Assembly (NCBI RefSeq): GCF_051014685.1
Contig: NW_027478762.1
Span: 372,001-436,000, forward strand
Origin: Ptiloglossa arizonensis
Lineage: Eukaryota > Arthropoda > Insecta > Hymenoptera > Colletidae
DNA length: 64,000 bases
Direction of reading: 5' to 3'
Position numbers and translations under genes: made by a program. Below, piece by piece: positions 11,331 to 24,354 of this stretch. Under the pieces are notes generated by a model, which searched no databases, was not told the origin of the DNA, and saw only the letters and a list, made by a program, of their open reading frames with translations. Numbering within the stretch: the stretch's first letter is position 1; each line of letters starts with the position of its first letter.

Positions 11331-12380
11331 AAACGGGGGAGTTTCTGCTTTCAGATGCAACAGAAATTTTGCGGATTGGTCAATCCGTTCGCGAGATATG
11401 GCAGTTTGGAGGTAAGAAACGCTAGAGAAACTCAAAATTTTCGCAGTTCTGATGCTCGAAACGAATAACTAGAACGGCCTAGGGGAAAAGTACACATACC
11501 GTTGTAATCGGGCGTGTTTCTACTTTCAGATGCAACAGAAATTTTGCGGATTGGTCAATCCGTTCGCGAGATATGGCAGTTTGGAGGTAAGAAACGCTTG
11601 AGAAACTCAAAATTTTCGCAGTTCTGATGCTCGACAAGCATAACTAGAACGGCCTAGGGGAAAAGTGAACATACCGTTGTAATCGGGCGAGTTCCTACTT
11701 TCAGATGCAACAAAAATTATGCGGATTGGTCAATCCTTTCGCGAGATATGGCAGTTTGGAGGTAAGAAACGCTCGAGAAACTCAAAATTTTCGCAGTTGA
11801 GATGCTCGAAACGAATAACTACAATGGCCTAGGGGAAAAGAACACATACCGTTGTAAACGGGAGAGTTTCTACTTTCAGATGCAACAGAAATTTTGCGGA
11901 TTGGTCAATCCGTTCGCGAGATATGGCATTTTGGAAGTAAGAAACGCTTGAGAAAATCAAAATTTTCGCAGTTCTGATGCTCGAAACGAATAACTAGAAC
12001 GGCCTAGGGGAAAAGTACGCCTACCGTTGTAATCGAGCGAGTGTCTACTTTCAGATGCATCAGAAATTTTGCGGATTGGTCTATCCGTTCGCGAGATATG
12101 GCAGTTTGGAGGTAAGAAACGCTTGAGAAACTCATAATTTTCGCAGTTCTGATGCTCGAAACGAATAACTAGAACGGCCTACGGGAAAAGTACGCATACC
12201 GTTGTAAACGGGAGAGTTTCTGCTTTCAGATGCAACAGAAATTTTGCGGATTGGTCAATCCGTTCGCGAGATATGGCAGTTTGGAGGTAAGAAACGCTTG
12301 AGAAACTCAAAATTTTCGCAGTTCTGATGCTCGACAAGCATAACTAGAACGGCCTAGGGGAAAAGTACGCATACCGTTGT
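11331..12380 (+). repeat. A block, 1,050-bp hexamer HOR, copy 1
   Basis: Six units repeated almost exactly at 12,381-13,430. Shared rare markers are AAACGGGGGAGTTTCTGC, GGGCGTGTTTCTAC, GTGAACATACC (11,665), GAGTTCCTACTTTC (near 11,690) and ATGGCATTTTGGAAG (near 11,925). The tandem arrangement and very low divergence suggest a recent unequal crossover or replication slip. Confidence 0.88.
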
Positions 12381-13430
12381 AAACGGGGGAGTTTCTGCTT
12401 TCAGATGCAACAGAAATTTTGCGGATTGGTCAATCCGTTCGCGAGATATGGCAGTTTGGAGGTAAGAAACGCTAGAGAAACTCAAAATTTTCGCAGTTCT
12501 GATGCTCGAAACGAATAACTAGAACGGCCTAGGGGAAAAGTACACATACCGTTGTAATCGGGCGTGTTTCTACTTTCAGATGCAACAGAAATTTTGCGGA
12601 TTGGTCAATCCGTTCGCGAGATATGGCAGTTTGGAGGTAAGAAACGCTTGAGAAACTCAAAATTTTCGCAGTTCTGATGCTCGACAAGCATAACTAGAAC
12701 GGCCTAGGGGAAAAGTGAACATACCGTTGTAATCGGGCGAGTTCCTACTTTCAGATGCAACAAAAATTATGCGGATTGGTCAATCCTTTCGCGAGATATG
12801 GCAGTTTGGAGGTAAGAAACGCTCGAGAAACTCAAAATTTTCGCAGTTGAGATGCTCGAAACGAATAACTACAATGGCCTAGGGGAAAAGAACACATACC
12901 GTTGTAAACGGGAGAGTTTCTACTTTCAGATGCAACAGAAATTTTGCGGATTGGTCAATCCGTTCGCGAGATATGGCATTTTGGAAGTAAGAAACGCTTG
13001 AGAAAATCAAAATTTTCGCAGTTCTGATGCTCGAAACGAATAACTAGAACGGCCTAGGGGAAAAGTACGCCTACCGTTGTAATCGAGCGAGTGTCTACTT
13101 TCAGATGCATCAGAAATTTTGCGGATTGGTCTATCCGTTCGCGAGATATGGCAGTTTGGAGGTAAGAAACGCTTGAGAAACTCATAATTTTCGCAGTTCT
13201 GATGCTCGAAACGAATAACTAGAACGGCCTACGGGAAAAGTACGCATACCGTTGTAAACGGGAGAGTTTCTGCTTTCAGATGCAACAGAAATTTTGCGGA
13301 TTGGTCAATCCGTTCGCGAGATATGGCAGTTTGGAGGTAAGAAACGCTTGAGAAACTCAAAATTTTCGCAGTTCTGATGCTCGACAAGCATAACTAGAAC
13401 GGCCTAGGGGAAAAGTACGCATACCGTTGT
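12381..13430 (+). repeat. A block, 1,050-bp hexamer HOR, copy 2
   Basis: Tandem duplicate of the preceding hexamer. Each marker lies exactly 1,050 bp further on: AAACGGGGGAG at 12,381, GTGAAC at 12,715 against 11,665, and ATGGCATTTTGG near 12,975. The pattern ends at about 13,431, where GTAATCGGGTGAG replaces GTAAACGGGGGAG. Confidence 0.88.
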
Positions 13431-14679
13431 AATCGGGTGAGTTTCTACTTTCAGATGCAACAGAAATTTTGCGAATTGGTCAATCCGTTCGCGAGATATG
13501 GCAGTTTGGAGGTAAGAAACGCTAGAACAACTCAAAATTTACGCAGTTCTCATGCTCGAAACGAATAACTAGAACGACCTAGGGGAAAAGTACGCATACC
13601 GTTGAAATCGGGCGAGTTTCTACTTTCAGATGCAACAGAAATTTTGCGGATTGGTCAATCCGTTCGCGAGATATGGCAGTTTGGAGGTAAGAAACGCTTG
13701 AGAAACTCAAAATTTTCGCAGTTCTGATGCTCGACAAGCATAACTAGAACGGCCTAGGGGAAAAGTACGCATACCGTTGTAATCGGGTGAGTTTCTACTT
13801 TCAGATGCAACAGAAATTTTGCGGATTGGTCAATCCGTTCGCGAGATATGGCAGTTTGGAGGTAAGAAACGCTAGAGAAACTCAAAATTTTCGCAGTTCT
13901 GATGCTCGAAACGAATAACTAGAACGGCCTAGGGGAAAAGTACACATACCGTTGTAATCGGGCGTGTTTCTACTTTCAGATGCAACAGAAATTTTGCGGA
14001 TTGGTCAATCCGTTCGCGAGATATGGCAGTTTGGAGGTAAGAAACGCTTGAGAAACTCAAAATTTTCGCAGTTCTGATGCTCGACAAGCATAACTAGAAC
14101 GGCCTAGGGGAAAAGTACGCATACCGTTGTAATCGGGTGAGTTTCTACTTTCAGATGCAACAGAAATTTTGCGGATTGGTCAATCCGTTCGCGAGATATG
14201 GCTGTTTGGAGGTAAGAAACGCTAGAGAAACTCAATATTTTCGCAGTTCTGATGCTCGAAACGAATAACTAGAACGGCCTAGGGGAAAAGTACACATACA
14301 GTTGTAATCGGGCGAGTTTCTACTTTCAGATGCAACAGAAATTTTGCGGATTGGTCAATCCGTTCGCGAGATATGGCAGTTTGGAGGTAAGAAACGCTTG
14401 AGAAACTCAAAATTTTCGCAGTTCTGATGCTCGAAACGAATAACTAGAACGACCTAGGGGAAAAGTACGCATACCGTTGAAATCGGGCGAGTTTCTAATT
14501 TCAGATGCAACAGAAAGTTTGCGGATTGGTCAATCCGTTCGCTAGATATGGCAGTTTGGAGGTAAGAAACGCTTGAGAAACTTAAAATTTTTGCAGTTCT
14601 GATGCTCGAAACGAATAACTAGAACGGCCTAGGGTAAAAGTACACATACCGTTGTAATCGGGCGAGTTTCTACTTTCAG
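13431..14679 (+). repeat. A block, dimer-spaced GGGTGAG monomers
   Basis: About seven A units. GTAATCGGGTGAGTTTC recurs near 13,431, 13,781 and 14,131, 350 bp apart, so subtypes alternate as dimers. Further units carry CCGTTGAAATCGGGCGAG (near 13,600 and 14,474). The TTTCTAATTTCAG unit starting near 14,474 recurs near 17,272, 16 units away. Confidence 0.8.
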
Positions 14680-16380
14680 ATGCAACGAAATTTTGCGGAT
14701 TGGTCAATCCGTTCGCGAGATGTGGCAGTTTGGAGGTAAGACACGCTTGAGAAACTCAAAATTTTCGCAGTTCTGATGCTCGACAAGCATAACTAGAACG
14801 GCCTAGGGGAAAAGTACGGATACCGTTGTAATCGGGCGAGATTCTGCTTTCAGATGCAACAGAAAGTTTGCGGATTGGTCAATCCGTTCGATAGATATGG
14901 CAGTTTGGAGGTAAGAAACGCTTGAGAAATTTAAAATTTTTTTAGTTCTGATGCTCGAAAAGAATAACTAGAACGGCCTAGGGGAAAAGTACACATACCG
15001 TTGTAATCGTGCGAGTTTCTACTTTCAGATGCAACAAAAATTATGGGGATTGGTCAATCCTTTCGCGAGATATGGCAGTTAGGACGTAAGACACGCTTGA
15101 GAAACTCAGAATTTTCGCAGTTCTGATGCTCGAAACGAATAATTAGAACGGCCTAGGGGAAAGGCACGCACACCGTTGTAATCGGGCGAGTTTCTACTTT
15201 CAGACACAACAGAAATTTTGCGGATTGGTCAATCCTTTCGCGAGATATGGCAGTTTGGAGGTAAGAAACGCTCGAGAAACTCAAAATTTTCGCAGTTCAG
15301 ATGCTCGAAACGAATAACTACAATGGCCTAGGGGAAAAGAACACATACCGTTGTAATTGGGCGAGTTTCTACTTTCAGATGCCACAGAAATTTTGCGGAT
15401 TGGTCAATCCGTTCGCGAGATGTGGCAGTTTGGAGGTAAGAAGCGCTTGAGAAACTCAAAATTTTCGCAGTTCTGATGCTCGAAACGAATAACTAGAACG
15501 GCCTAGGGGAAAAGTACGTATACCGTTGTAATCGGGCGAGTTTCTACTTTCAGATGCAACAGAAATTTTGCGTATTGGTCAATCCGTTCGCGAGATATGG
15601 CAGTTAGGACGTAAGAAACGCTTGAGAAACTCAGAATTTTCGCAGTTCTGATGCTCGAAACGAATAATTAGAACGGCCTAGGGGAAAAGCACGCACACCG
15701 TTGTAATCGGTCGAGTTTCTACTTTCAGATACAACAGAAATTTTGCGGATTGGTCAACCCGTTCGCAAGATATGGCAGTATGGAGGTAAGAAACGCTTGA
15801 GAAACGCAAAATTTTCGCAGTTCTGATGCTCGACAAGCATAACTAGAACGGCCTATGGGAAAAGTACGCATACCGTTGTAATCGGGTGAGTTTCTACTTT
15901 CAGATGCAACAGAAATTTTGCGGATTGGTCAATCCGTTCGCGAGATGTGGCAGTTTGGAGGTAAGACACGCTTGAGAAACTCAAAATTTTCGCAGTTCTG
16001 ATGCTCGACAAGCATAACTAGAACGGCCTAGGGGAAAAGTACGGATACCGTTGTAATCGGGCGAGATTCTGCTTTCAGATGCAACAGAAAGTTTGCGGAT
16101 TGGTCAATCCGTTCGATAGATATGGCAGTTTGGAGGTAAGAAACGCTTGAGAAATTTAAAATTTTTTTAGTTCTGATGCTCGAAAAGAATAACTAGAACG
16201 GCCTAGGGGAAAAGTACACATACCGTTGTAATCGTGCGAGTTTCTACTTTCAGATGCAACAAAAATTATGGGGATTGGTCAATCCTTTCGCGAGATATGG
16301 CAGTTAGGACGTAAGACACGCTTGAGAAACTCAGAATTTTCGCAGTTCTGATGCTCGAAACGAATAATTAGAACGGCCTA
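14680..16380 (+). repeat. A block, 1,225-bp heptamer-spaced duplication
   Basis: The stretch 14,680-15,155 recurs at about 15,905-16,380, offset 1,225 bp (seven units). Markers are GTACGGATACCG (14,821 and 16,046 at the TACCG), GAGATTCTGCTTTCAG, GTAATCGTGCGAG and AAAAATTATGGGGATTGG. Between the copies are CAGACACAAC and CTACAATGGCC subtype units, also seen near 18,000 and repeatedly from 25 to 33 kb. Confidence 0.82.
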
Positions 16381-19300
16381 GGGGAAAAGCACGCACACCG
16401 TTGTAATCGGTCGAGTTTCTACTTTCAGATACAACAGAAATTTTGCGGATTGGTCAACCCGTTCGCAAGATATGGCAGTATGGAGGTAAGAAACGCTTGA
16501 GAAACTCAAAATTTTCGCAGTTCTGATGCTCGACAAGCATAACTAGAACGGCCTAGGGGAAAAGTACACATACCGTTGTAATCGGGCGAGTTTCTACTTT
16601 CAGATGCAACGAAATTTTGCGGATTGGTCAATCCGTTCGCGAGATGTGGCAGTTTGGAGGTAAGACACGCTTGAGAAACTCAAAATTTTCGCAGTTCTGA
16701 TGCTCGACAAGCATAACTAGAACGGCCTAGGGGAAAAGTACGGATACCGTTGTAATCGGGCGAGTTTCTACTTTCAGATGCAACAGAAAGTTTGCGGATT
16801 GGTCAATCCGTTCGATAGATATGGCAGTTTGGAGGTAAGAAACGCTTGAGAAATTTAAAATTTTTTTAGTTCTGATGCTCGAAAAGAATAACTAGAACGG
16901 CCTAGGGGAAAAGTACACATACCGTTGTAATCGGGCGAGTTTCTACTTTCAGATGCAACAGAAATTTTGCGGATTGGTCAATCCGTTCGCGAGATATGGC
17001 AGTTTGGAGGTAAGAAACGCTTGAGAAACTCAAAATTTTCGCAGTTCTGATGCTCGACAAGCATAACTAGAACGGCCTAGGGGAAAAGTACGCATACCGT
17101 TGTAATCGGGTGAGTTTCTACTTTCAGATGCAACAGAAATTTTGCGAATTGGTCAATCCGTTCGCGAGATATGGCAGTTTGGAGGTAAGAAACGCTAGAA
17201 CAACTCAAAATTTACGCAGTTCTCATGCTCGAAACGAATAACTAGAACGACCTAGGGGAAAAGTACGCATACCGTTGAAATCGGGCGAGTTTCTAATTTC
17301 AGATGCAACAGAAAGTTTGCGGATTGGTCAATCCGTTCGCTAGATATGGCAGTTTGGAGGTAAGAAACGCTTGAGAAACTCAGAATTTTCGCAGTTCTGA
17401 TGCTCGAAACGAATAATTAGAACGGCCTAGGGGAAAAGCACGCACACCGTTGTAATCGGTCGAGTTTCTAATTTCAGATGCAACAGAAAGTTTGCGGATT
17501 GGTCAATCCGTTCGCTAGATATGGCAGTTTGGAGGTAAGAAACGCTTGAGAAACTTAAAATTTTTGCAGTTCTGATGCTCGAAACGAATAACTAGAACGG
17601 CCTAGGGTAAAAGTACACATACCGTTGTAATCGGGCGAGTTTCTACTTTCAGATGCAACGAAATTTTGCGGATTGGTCAATCCGTTCGCGAGATGTGGCA
17701 GTTTGGAGGTAAGACACGCTTGAGAAACTCAAAATTTTCGCAGTTCTGATGCTCGACAAGCATAACTAGAACGGCCTAGGGGAAAAGTACGCATACCGTT
17801 GTAATCGGGTGAGTTTCTACTTTCAGATGCAACAGAAATTTTGCGGATTGGTCAATCCGTTCGCGAGATATGGCAGTTAGGACGTAAGAAACGCTTGAGA
17901 AACTCAGAATTTTCGCAGTTCTGATGCTCGAAACGAATAATTAGAACGGCCTAGGGGAAAAGCACGCACACCGTTGTAATCGGTCGAGTTTCTACTTTCA
18001 GACACAACAGAAATTTTGCGGATTGGTCAATCCTTTCGCGAGATATGGCAGTTTGGAGGTAAGAAACGCTCGAGAAACTCAAAATTTTCGCAGTTCAGAT
18101 GCTCGAAACGAATAACTACAATGGCCTAGGGGAAAAGAACACATACCGTTGTAATTGGGCGAGTTTCTACTTTCAGATGCCACAGAAATTTTGCGGATTG
18201 GTCAATCCGTTCGCGAGATATGGCAGTTTGGAGGTAAGAAACGCTTGAGAAACTCAAAATTTTCGCAGTTCTGATGCTCGACAAGCATAACTAGAACGGC
18301 CTAGGGGAAAAGTACGCATACCGTTGTAATCGGGTGAGTTTCTACTTTCAGATGCAACAGAAATTTTGCGGATTGGTCAATCCGTTCGCGAGATATGGCA
18401 GTTTGGAGGTAAGAAACGCTAGAGAAACTCAAAATTTTCGCAGTTCTGATGCTCGAAACGAATAACTAGAACGGCCTAGGGGAAAAGTACACATACCGTT
18501 GTAATCGGGCGAGTTTCTACTTTCAGATGCAACGAAATTTTGCGGATTGGTCGATCCGTTCGCGAGATGTGGCAGTTTGGAGGTAAGACGCGCTTGAGAA
18601 ACTCAAAATTTTCGCAGTTCTGATGCTCGACAAGCATAACTAGAACGGCCTAGGGGAAAAGTACGCATACCGTTGTAATCGGACGAGTTTCTACTTTCAG
18701 ATGCAACAGAAATTTTGCGGATTGGTCAATCCGTTCGCGAGATATGGCAGTTAGGACGTAAGAAACGCATGAGAAACTCAGAATTTTCGCAGTTCTGATG
18801 CTCGAAACGAATAATTAGAACGGCCTAGGGGAAAAGCACGCACACCGTTGTAATCGGTCGAGTTTCTACTTTCAGATACAACAGAAATTTTGCGGATTGG
18901 TCAAACCGTTCGCAAGATATGGCAGTATGGAGGTAAGAAACGCTTGAGAAACGCAAAATTTTCGCAGTTCTGATGCTCGAGACGAATAACTAGTACGGCC
19001 TAGGGGAAAAGTGCACATACCGTTGTATTCGGGCGAGTTTCTACTTTCAGATGCAACAGAAATTTTGCGGATTGGTCCATCCGTTCGCGAGATATGGCAG
19101 TTTTGAGGTAAGAAACGCTTGAGAAACTCAAAATTTTCGCAGTTCTGATGTTCGAAACGAATAACTAGAACGGCCTAGGGGAAAAGTACACATACCGTTG
19201 TAATCGGGCGAGTTTCTACTTTCAGATGCAACAGAAATTTTGCGGATTGGTCAATCCTTTCGCGAGATATGGCAGTTTGGAGGTAAGAAACGCTAGAACA

Positions 19301-20549
19301 ACTCAAAATTTACGCAGTTCTCATGCTCGAAACGAATAACTGAACGGCCTAGGGGAAAAGTACGCATACCGTTGTAATCGGGCGAGTTTCTACTTTCAGA
19401 TGCAACAGAAATTTTGCGGATTGGTCAATCCGTTCGCGAGATACGGCAGTTTGGAGGTAAGAAACGCTTGAGAAAGTCAATATTTTCGCAGTTCTGATGC
19501 CCGACAAGCATAACTAGAACGGCCTAGGGGAAAAGTACGCATACCGTTGTAATCGGGTGAGTTTCTACTTTCAGATGCGACAGAAATTTTGCGGATTGGT
19601 CAATCCGTTCGCGAGATATGGCAGTTTGGAGGTAAGAAACGCTGGAACAACTCAAAATTTACGCAGTTCTCATGCTCGAAACGAATAACTAGAACGACTT
19701 AGGGGAAAAGTACGCATACCGTTGTAATCGGGCGAGTTTCTAATTTCAGATGCAACAGAAAGTTTGCGGATTGGTCAATCCGTTCGCTAGATATGGCAGT
19801 TTGGAGGTAAGAAACGCTTGAGAAACTTAAAATTTTTGCAGTTCTGATGCTCGAAACGAATAACTAGAACGGCCTAGGGTAAAAGTACACATACCGTTGT
19901 AATCGGGCGAGTTTCTACTTTCAGATGCAACGAAATTTTGCGGATTGGTCAATCCGTTCGCGAGATGTGGCAGTTTGGAGGTAAGACACGCTTGAGAAAC
20001 TCAAAATTTTCGCAGTTCTGATGCCCGACAAGCATAACTAGAACGGCCTAGGGGAAAAGTACGCATACCGTTGTAATCGGGTGAGTTTCTACTTTCAGAT
20101 GCGACAGAAATTTTGCGGATTGGTCAATCCGTTCGATAGATATGGCAGACTGGAGGTAAGAAACGCTTGAGAAACTCAAAATTTTCGCAGTTCTGATGCT
20201 CGACAAGCATAACTAGAACGGCCTAGGGGAAAAGTACGCATACCGTTGTAATCGGGCGAGTTTCTACTTTCAGATGCAACAGAAAGTTTGCGGATTGGTC
20301 AATCCGTTCGATAGATATGGCAGATTGGAGGTAAGAAACGCTTGAGAAACTTAAAATTTTTTTAGTTCTGATGCTCGAAAAGAATAACTAGAACAGCCTA
20401 GGGGAAAAGTACACATACTGTTGTAAACGGGCGAGTTTCTACTTTCAGATGCAACAGAAATTTTGCGGATTGGTCAATCCGTTCGCGAGATACGGCAGTT
20501 TGGAGGTAAGAAACGCTTGAGAAACTCAAAATTTTCGCAGTTCTGATGC
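16381..20549 (+). repeat. A block, mixed monomers
   Basis: About 24 A units drawn from subtypes seen elsewhere, with no clean tandem HOR found by eye. Near 18,900-19,030 lies a copy of the GCAAGATATGGCAGTATGG / CTCGAGACGAATAACTAG / TTGTATTCGGGCG monomer pair that is amplified at 30.3-33.8 kb. GATACGGCAG with GATGCCCGAC (19,440 onward) previews the heptamer HOR that follows. Confidence 0.75.
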
Positions 20550-21772
20550 CCGACAAGCATAACTAGAAGGGCCTAGGGGAAAAGTACGCATACCGTTGTA
20601 ATCGGGTGAGTTTCTACTTTCAGATGCGACAGAAATTTTGCGGATTGGTCAATCCGTTCGCGAAATATGGCAGTTTGGAGGTAAGAAACGCTGGAACAAC
20701 TCAAAATTTACGCAGTTCTCATGCTCGAAACGAATAACTAGAACGGCCTAGGGGAAAAGTACACATACCGTTGTAATCGGGCGAGTTTCTACTTTCAGAT
20801 GCAACGAAATTTTGCGTATTGGTCAATCCGTTCGCGAGATGTGGCAGTTTGGAGGTAAGACATGCTTGAGAAACTCAAAATTTTCGCAGTTCTGATGCTC
20901 GACAAGCATAACTAGAACGGCCTAGGGGAAAAGTACGCATACCGTTGTAATCGGGCGAGTTTCTACTTTCAGATGCAACAGAAAGTTTGCGGATTGGTCA
21001 ATCCGTTCGCGAGATACGGCAGTTTGGAGGTAAGAAACGCTTGAGAAACTCAAAATTTTCGCAGTTCTGATGCCCGACAAGCATAACTAGAACGGCCTAG
21101 GGGAAAAGTACGCATACCGTTGTAATCGGGTGAGTTTCTACTTTCAGATGCGACAGAAATTTTGCGGATTGGTCAATCCGTTCGCGAGATATGGCAGTTT
21201 GGAGGTAAGAAACGCTGGAACAACTCAAAATTTACGCAGTTCTCATGCTCGAAACGAATAACTAGAACGACTTAGGGGAAAAGTACGCATACCGTTGTAA
21301 TCGGGCGAGTTTCTAATTTCAGATGCAACAGAAAGTTTGCGGATTGGTCAATCCGTTCGCTAGATATGGCAGTTTGGAGGTAAGAAACGCTTGAGAAACT
21401 TAAAATTTTTGCAGTTCTGAAGCTCGAAACGAATAACTAGAACGGCCTAGGGTAAAAGTACACATACCGTTGTAATCGGGCGAGTTTCTACTTTCAGATG
21501 CAACGAAATTTTGCGGATTGGTCAATCCGTTCGCGAGATGTGGCAGTTTGGAGGTAAGACACGCTTGAGAAACTCAAAATTTTCGCAGTTCTGATGCTCG
21601 ACAAGCATAACTAGAACGGCCTAGGGGAAAAGTACGCATACCGTTGTAATCGGGCGAGTTTCTACTTTCAGATGCAACAGAAAGTTTGCGGATTGGTCAA
21701 TCCGTTCGATAGATATGGCAGTTTGGAGGTAAGAAACGCTTGAGAAACTTAAAATTTTCGCAGTTCTGATGC
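20550..21772 (+). repeat. A block, 1,223-bp heptamer HOR, copy 1
   Basis: Seven units repeated at an offset of 1,223 bp. Markers are CGTTCGCGAAATATGG (20,661 at CGAAAT), GAGATACGGCAG (21,011), GATGCCCGACAAG, CAGATGCGACAG, CGCTGGAACAACTC, GAACGACTTAGGG and CTGAAGCTCG (21,421 at AGCTCG). Borders are approximate. Confidence 0.85.
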
Positions 21773-23070
21773 TCGACAAGCATAACTAGAACGGCCTAGG
21801 GGAAAAGTACGCATACCGTTGTAATCGGGTGAGTTTCTACTTTCAGATGCGACAGAAATTTTGCGGATTGGTCAATCCGTTCGCGAAATATGGCAGTTTG
21901 GAGGTAAGAAACGCTGGAACAACTCAAAATTTACGCAGTTCTCATGCTCGAAACGAATAACTAGAACGGCCTAGGGGAAAAGTACACATACCGTTGTAAT
22001 CGGGCGAGTTTCTACTTTCAGATGCAACGAAATTTTGCGGATTGGTCAATCCGTTCGCGAGATGTGGCAGTTTGGAGGTAAGACGCGCTTGAGAAACTCA
22101 AAATTTTCGCAGTTCTGATGCTCGACAAGCATAACTAGAACGGCCTAGGGGAAAAGTACGCATACCGTTGTAATCGGGCGAGTTTCTACTTTCAGATGCA
22201 ACAGAAAGTTTGCGGATTGGTCAATCCGTTCGCGAGATACGGCAGTTTGGAGGTAAGAAACGCTTGAGAAACTCAAAATTTTCGCAGTTCTGATGCCCGA
22301 CAAGCATAACTAGAACGGCCTAGGGGAAAAGTACGCATACCGTTGTAATCGGGTGAGTTTCTACTTTCAGATGCGACAGAAATTTTGCGGATTGGTCAAT
22401 CCGTTCGCGAGATATGGCAGTTTGGAGGTAAGAAACGCTGGAACAACTCAAAATTTACGCAGTTCTCATGCTCGAAACGAATAACTAGAACGACTTAGGG
22501 GAAAAGTACGCATACCGTTGTAATCGGGCGAGTTTCTAATTTCAGATGCAACAGAAAGTTTGCGGATTGGTCAATCCGTTCGCTAGATATGGCAGTTTGG
22601 AGGTAAGAAACGCTTGAGAAACTTAAAATTTTTGCAGTTCTGAAGCTCGAAACGAATAACTAGAACGGCCTAGGGTAAAAGTACACATACCGTTGTAATC
22701 GGGCGAGTTTCTACTTTCAGATGCAACGAAATTTTGCGGATTGGTCAATCCGTTCGCGAGATGTGGCAGTTTGGAGGTAAGACACGCTTGAGAAACTCAA
22801 AATTTTCGCAGTTCTGATGCTCGACAAGCATAACTAGAACGGCCTAGGGGAAAAGTACGCATACCGTTGTAATCGGGCGAGTTTCTACTTTCAGATGCAA
22901 CAGAAAGTTTGCGGATTGGTCAATCCGTTCGATAGATATGGCAGTTTGGAGGTAAGAAACGCTTGAGAAACTTAAAATTTTCGCAGTTCTGATGCTCGAC
23001 AAGCATAACTAGAACGGCCTAGGGGAAAAGTACGCATACCGTTGTAATCGGGTGAGTTTCTACTTTCAGA
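21773..23070 (+). repeat. A block, 1,223-bp heptamer HOR, copy 2 and start of a third
   Basis: Tandem copy of the preceding block: CGAAAT at 21,884, GAGATAC at 22,234 and AGCTCG at 22,644, each 1,223 bp after its partner. The last 80 bases match the start of another copy before the sequence departs near 23,070 (CAGATGTAACAG in place of CAGATGCGACAG). Confidence 0.85.
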
Positions 23071-24354
23071 TGTAACAGAAATTTTGCGGATTGGTCCATC
23101 CGTTCGCGAGATATGGCAGTTAGGACGTAAGAAACGCTTGAGAAACTCAAAATTTTCGCAGTTCAGATGCTCGAAACGAATAACTACAATGGCCTAGGGG
23201 AAAAGAACACATACCGTTGTAATTGGGCGAGTTTCTACTTTCAGATGCCACAGAAATTTTGCAGATTGGTCAATCCGTTCGCGAGATGTGGCAGTTTGGA
23301 GGTAAGAAGCGCTTGAGAAACTCAAAATTTTCGCAGTTCTGATGCTCGAAACGAATAACTAGAACGGCCTAGGGGAAAAGTACGTATACCGTTTAATCGG
23401 GCGAGTTTCTACTTTCAGATGCAACAGAAATTTTGCGTATTGGTCAATCCGTTCGCGAGATATGGCAGTTAGGACGTAAGAAACGCTTGAGAAACTCAGA
23501 ATTTTCGCAGTTCTGATGCTCGAAACGAATAACTAGAACGGCCTAGGGGAAAAGTACACATACAGTTGTAATCGGGCGAGTTTCTACTTTCAGATGCAAC
23601 GAAATTTTGCGGATTGGTCAATCCGTTCGCGAGATGTGGCAGTTTGGAGGTAAGACGCGCTTGAGAAACTCAAAATTTTCGCAGTTCTGATGCTCGACAA
23701 GCATAACTAGAACGGCCTAGGGGAAAAGTACGCATACCGTTGTAATCGGGCGAGTTTCTACTTTCAGATGCAACAGAAAGTTTGCGGATTGGTCAATCCG
23801 TTCGATAGATATGGCAGTTTGGAGGTATGAAACGCTTGAGAAACTTAAAATTTTTTTAGTTCTGATGCTCGACAAGCATAACTAGAACGGCCTAGGGGAA
23901 AAGTACGCATACCGTTGTAATCGGGTGAGTTTCTACTTTCAGATGCAACAGAAATTTTGCGGATTGGTCAATCCGTTCGCGAGATATGGCAGTTAGGACG
24001 TAAGAAACGCTTGAGAAACTCAGAATTTTCGCAGTTCTGATGCTCGAAACGAATAATTAGAACGGCCTAGGGGAAAAGCACGCACACCGTTGTAATCGGG
24101 CGAGTTTCTACTTTCAGATGCCACAGAAATTTTGCGGATTGGACAATCCGTTCGATAGATATGGCAGTTTGGAGGTAAGAAACGCTTGAGAAACTTAAAA
24201 TTTTTGCAGTTCTGATGCTCGAAAAGAATAACTAGAACGGCCTAGGGGAAAAGTGCTAATACCGTTGTAATCGGGCGAGTTTCTCCTTTCAGATGCAACA
24301 GAAATTTTGCGGATTGGTCAATCCGTTCGCGAGATATGGCAGTTTGGAAGTAAG
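23071..24354 (+). repeat. A block, mixed monomers
   Basis: About seven A units joining the heptamer and 17-mer HORs. They include the CTACAATGGCC, GTTAGGACGTAAG and GGAGGTATGAAACG subtypes. One unit near 23,391 has CCGTTTAATCGGG, with a 2-base loss in the CCGTTGTAATCGGG block. No other feature. Confidence 0.75.
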
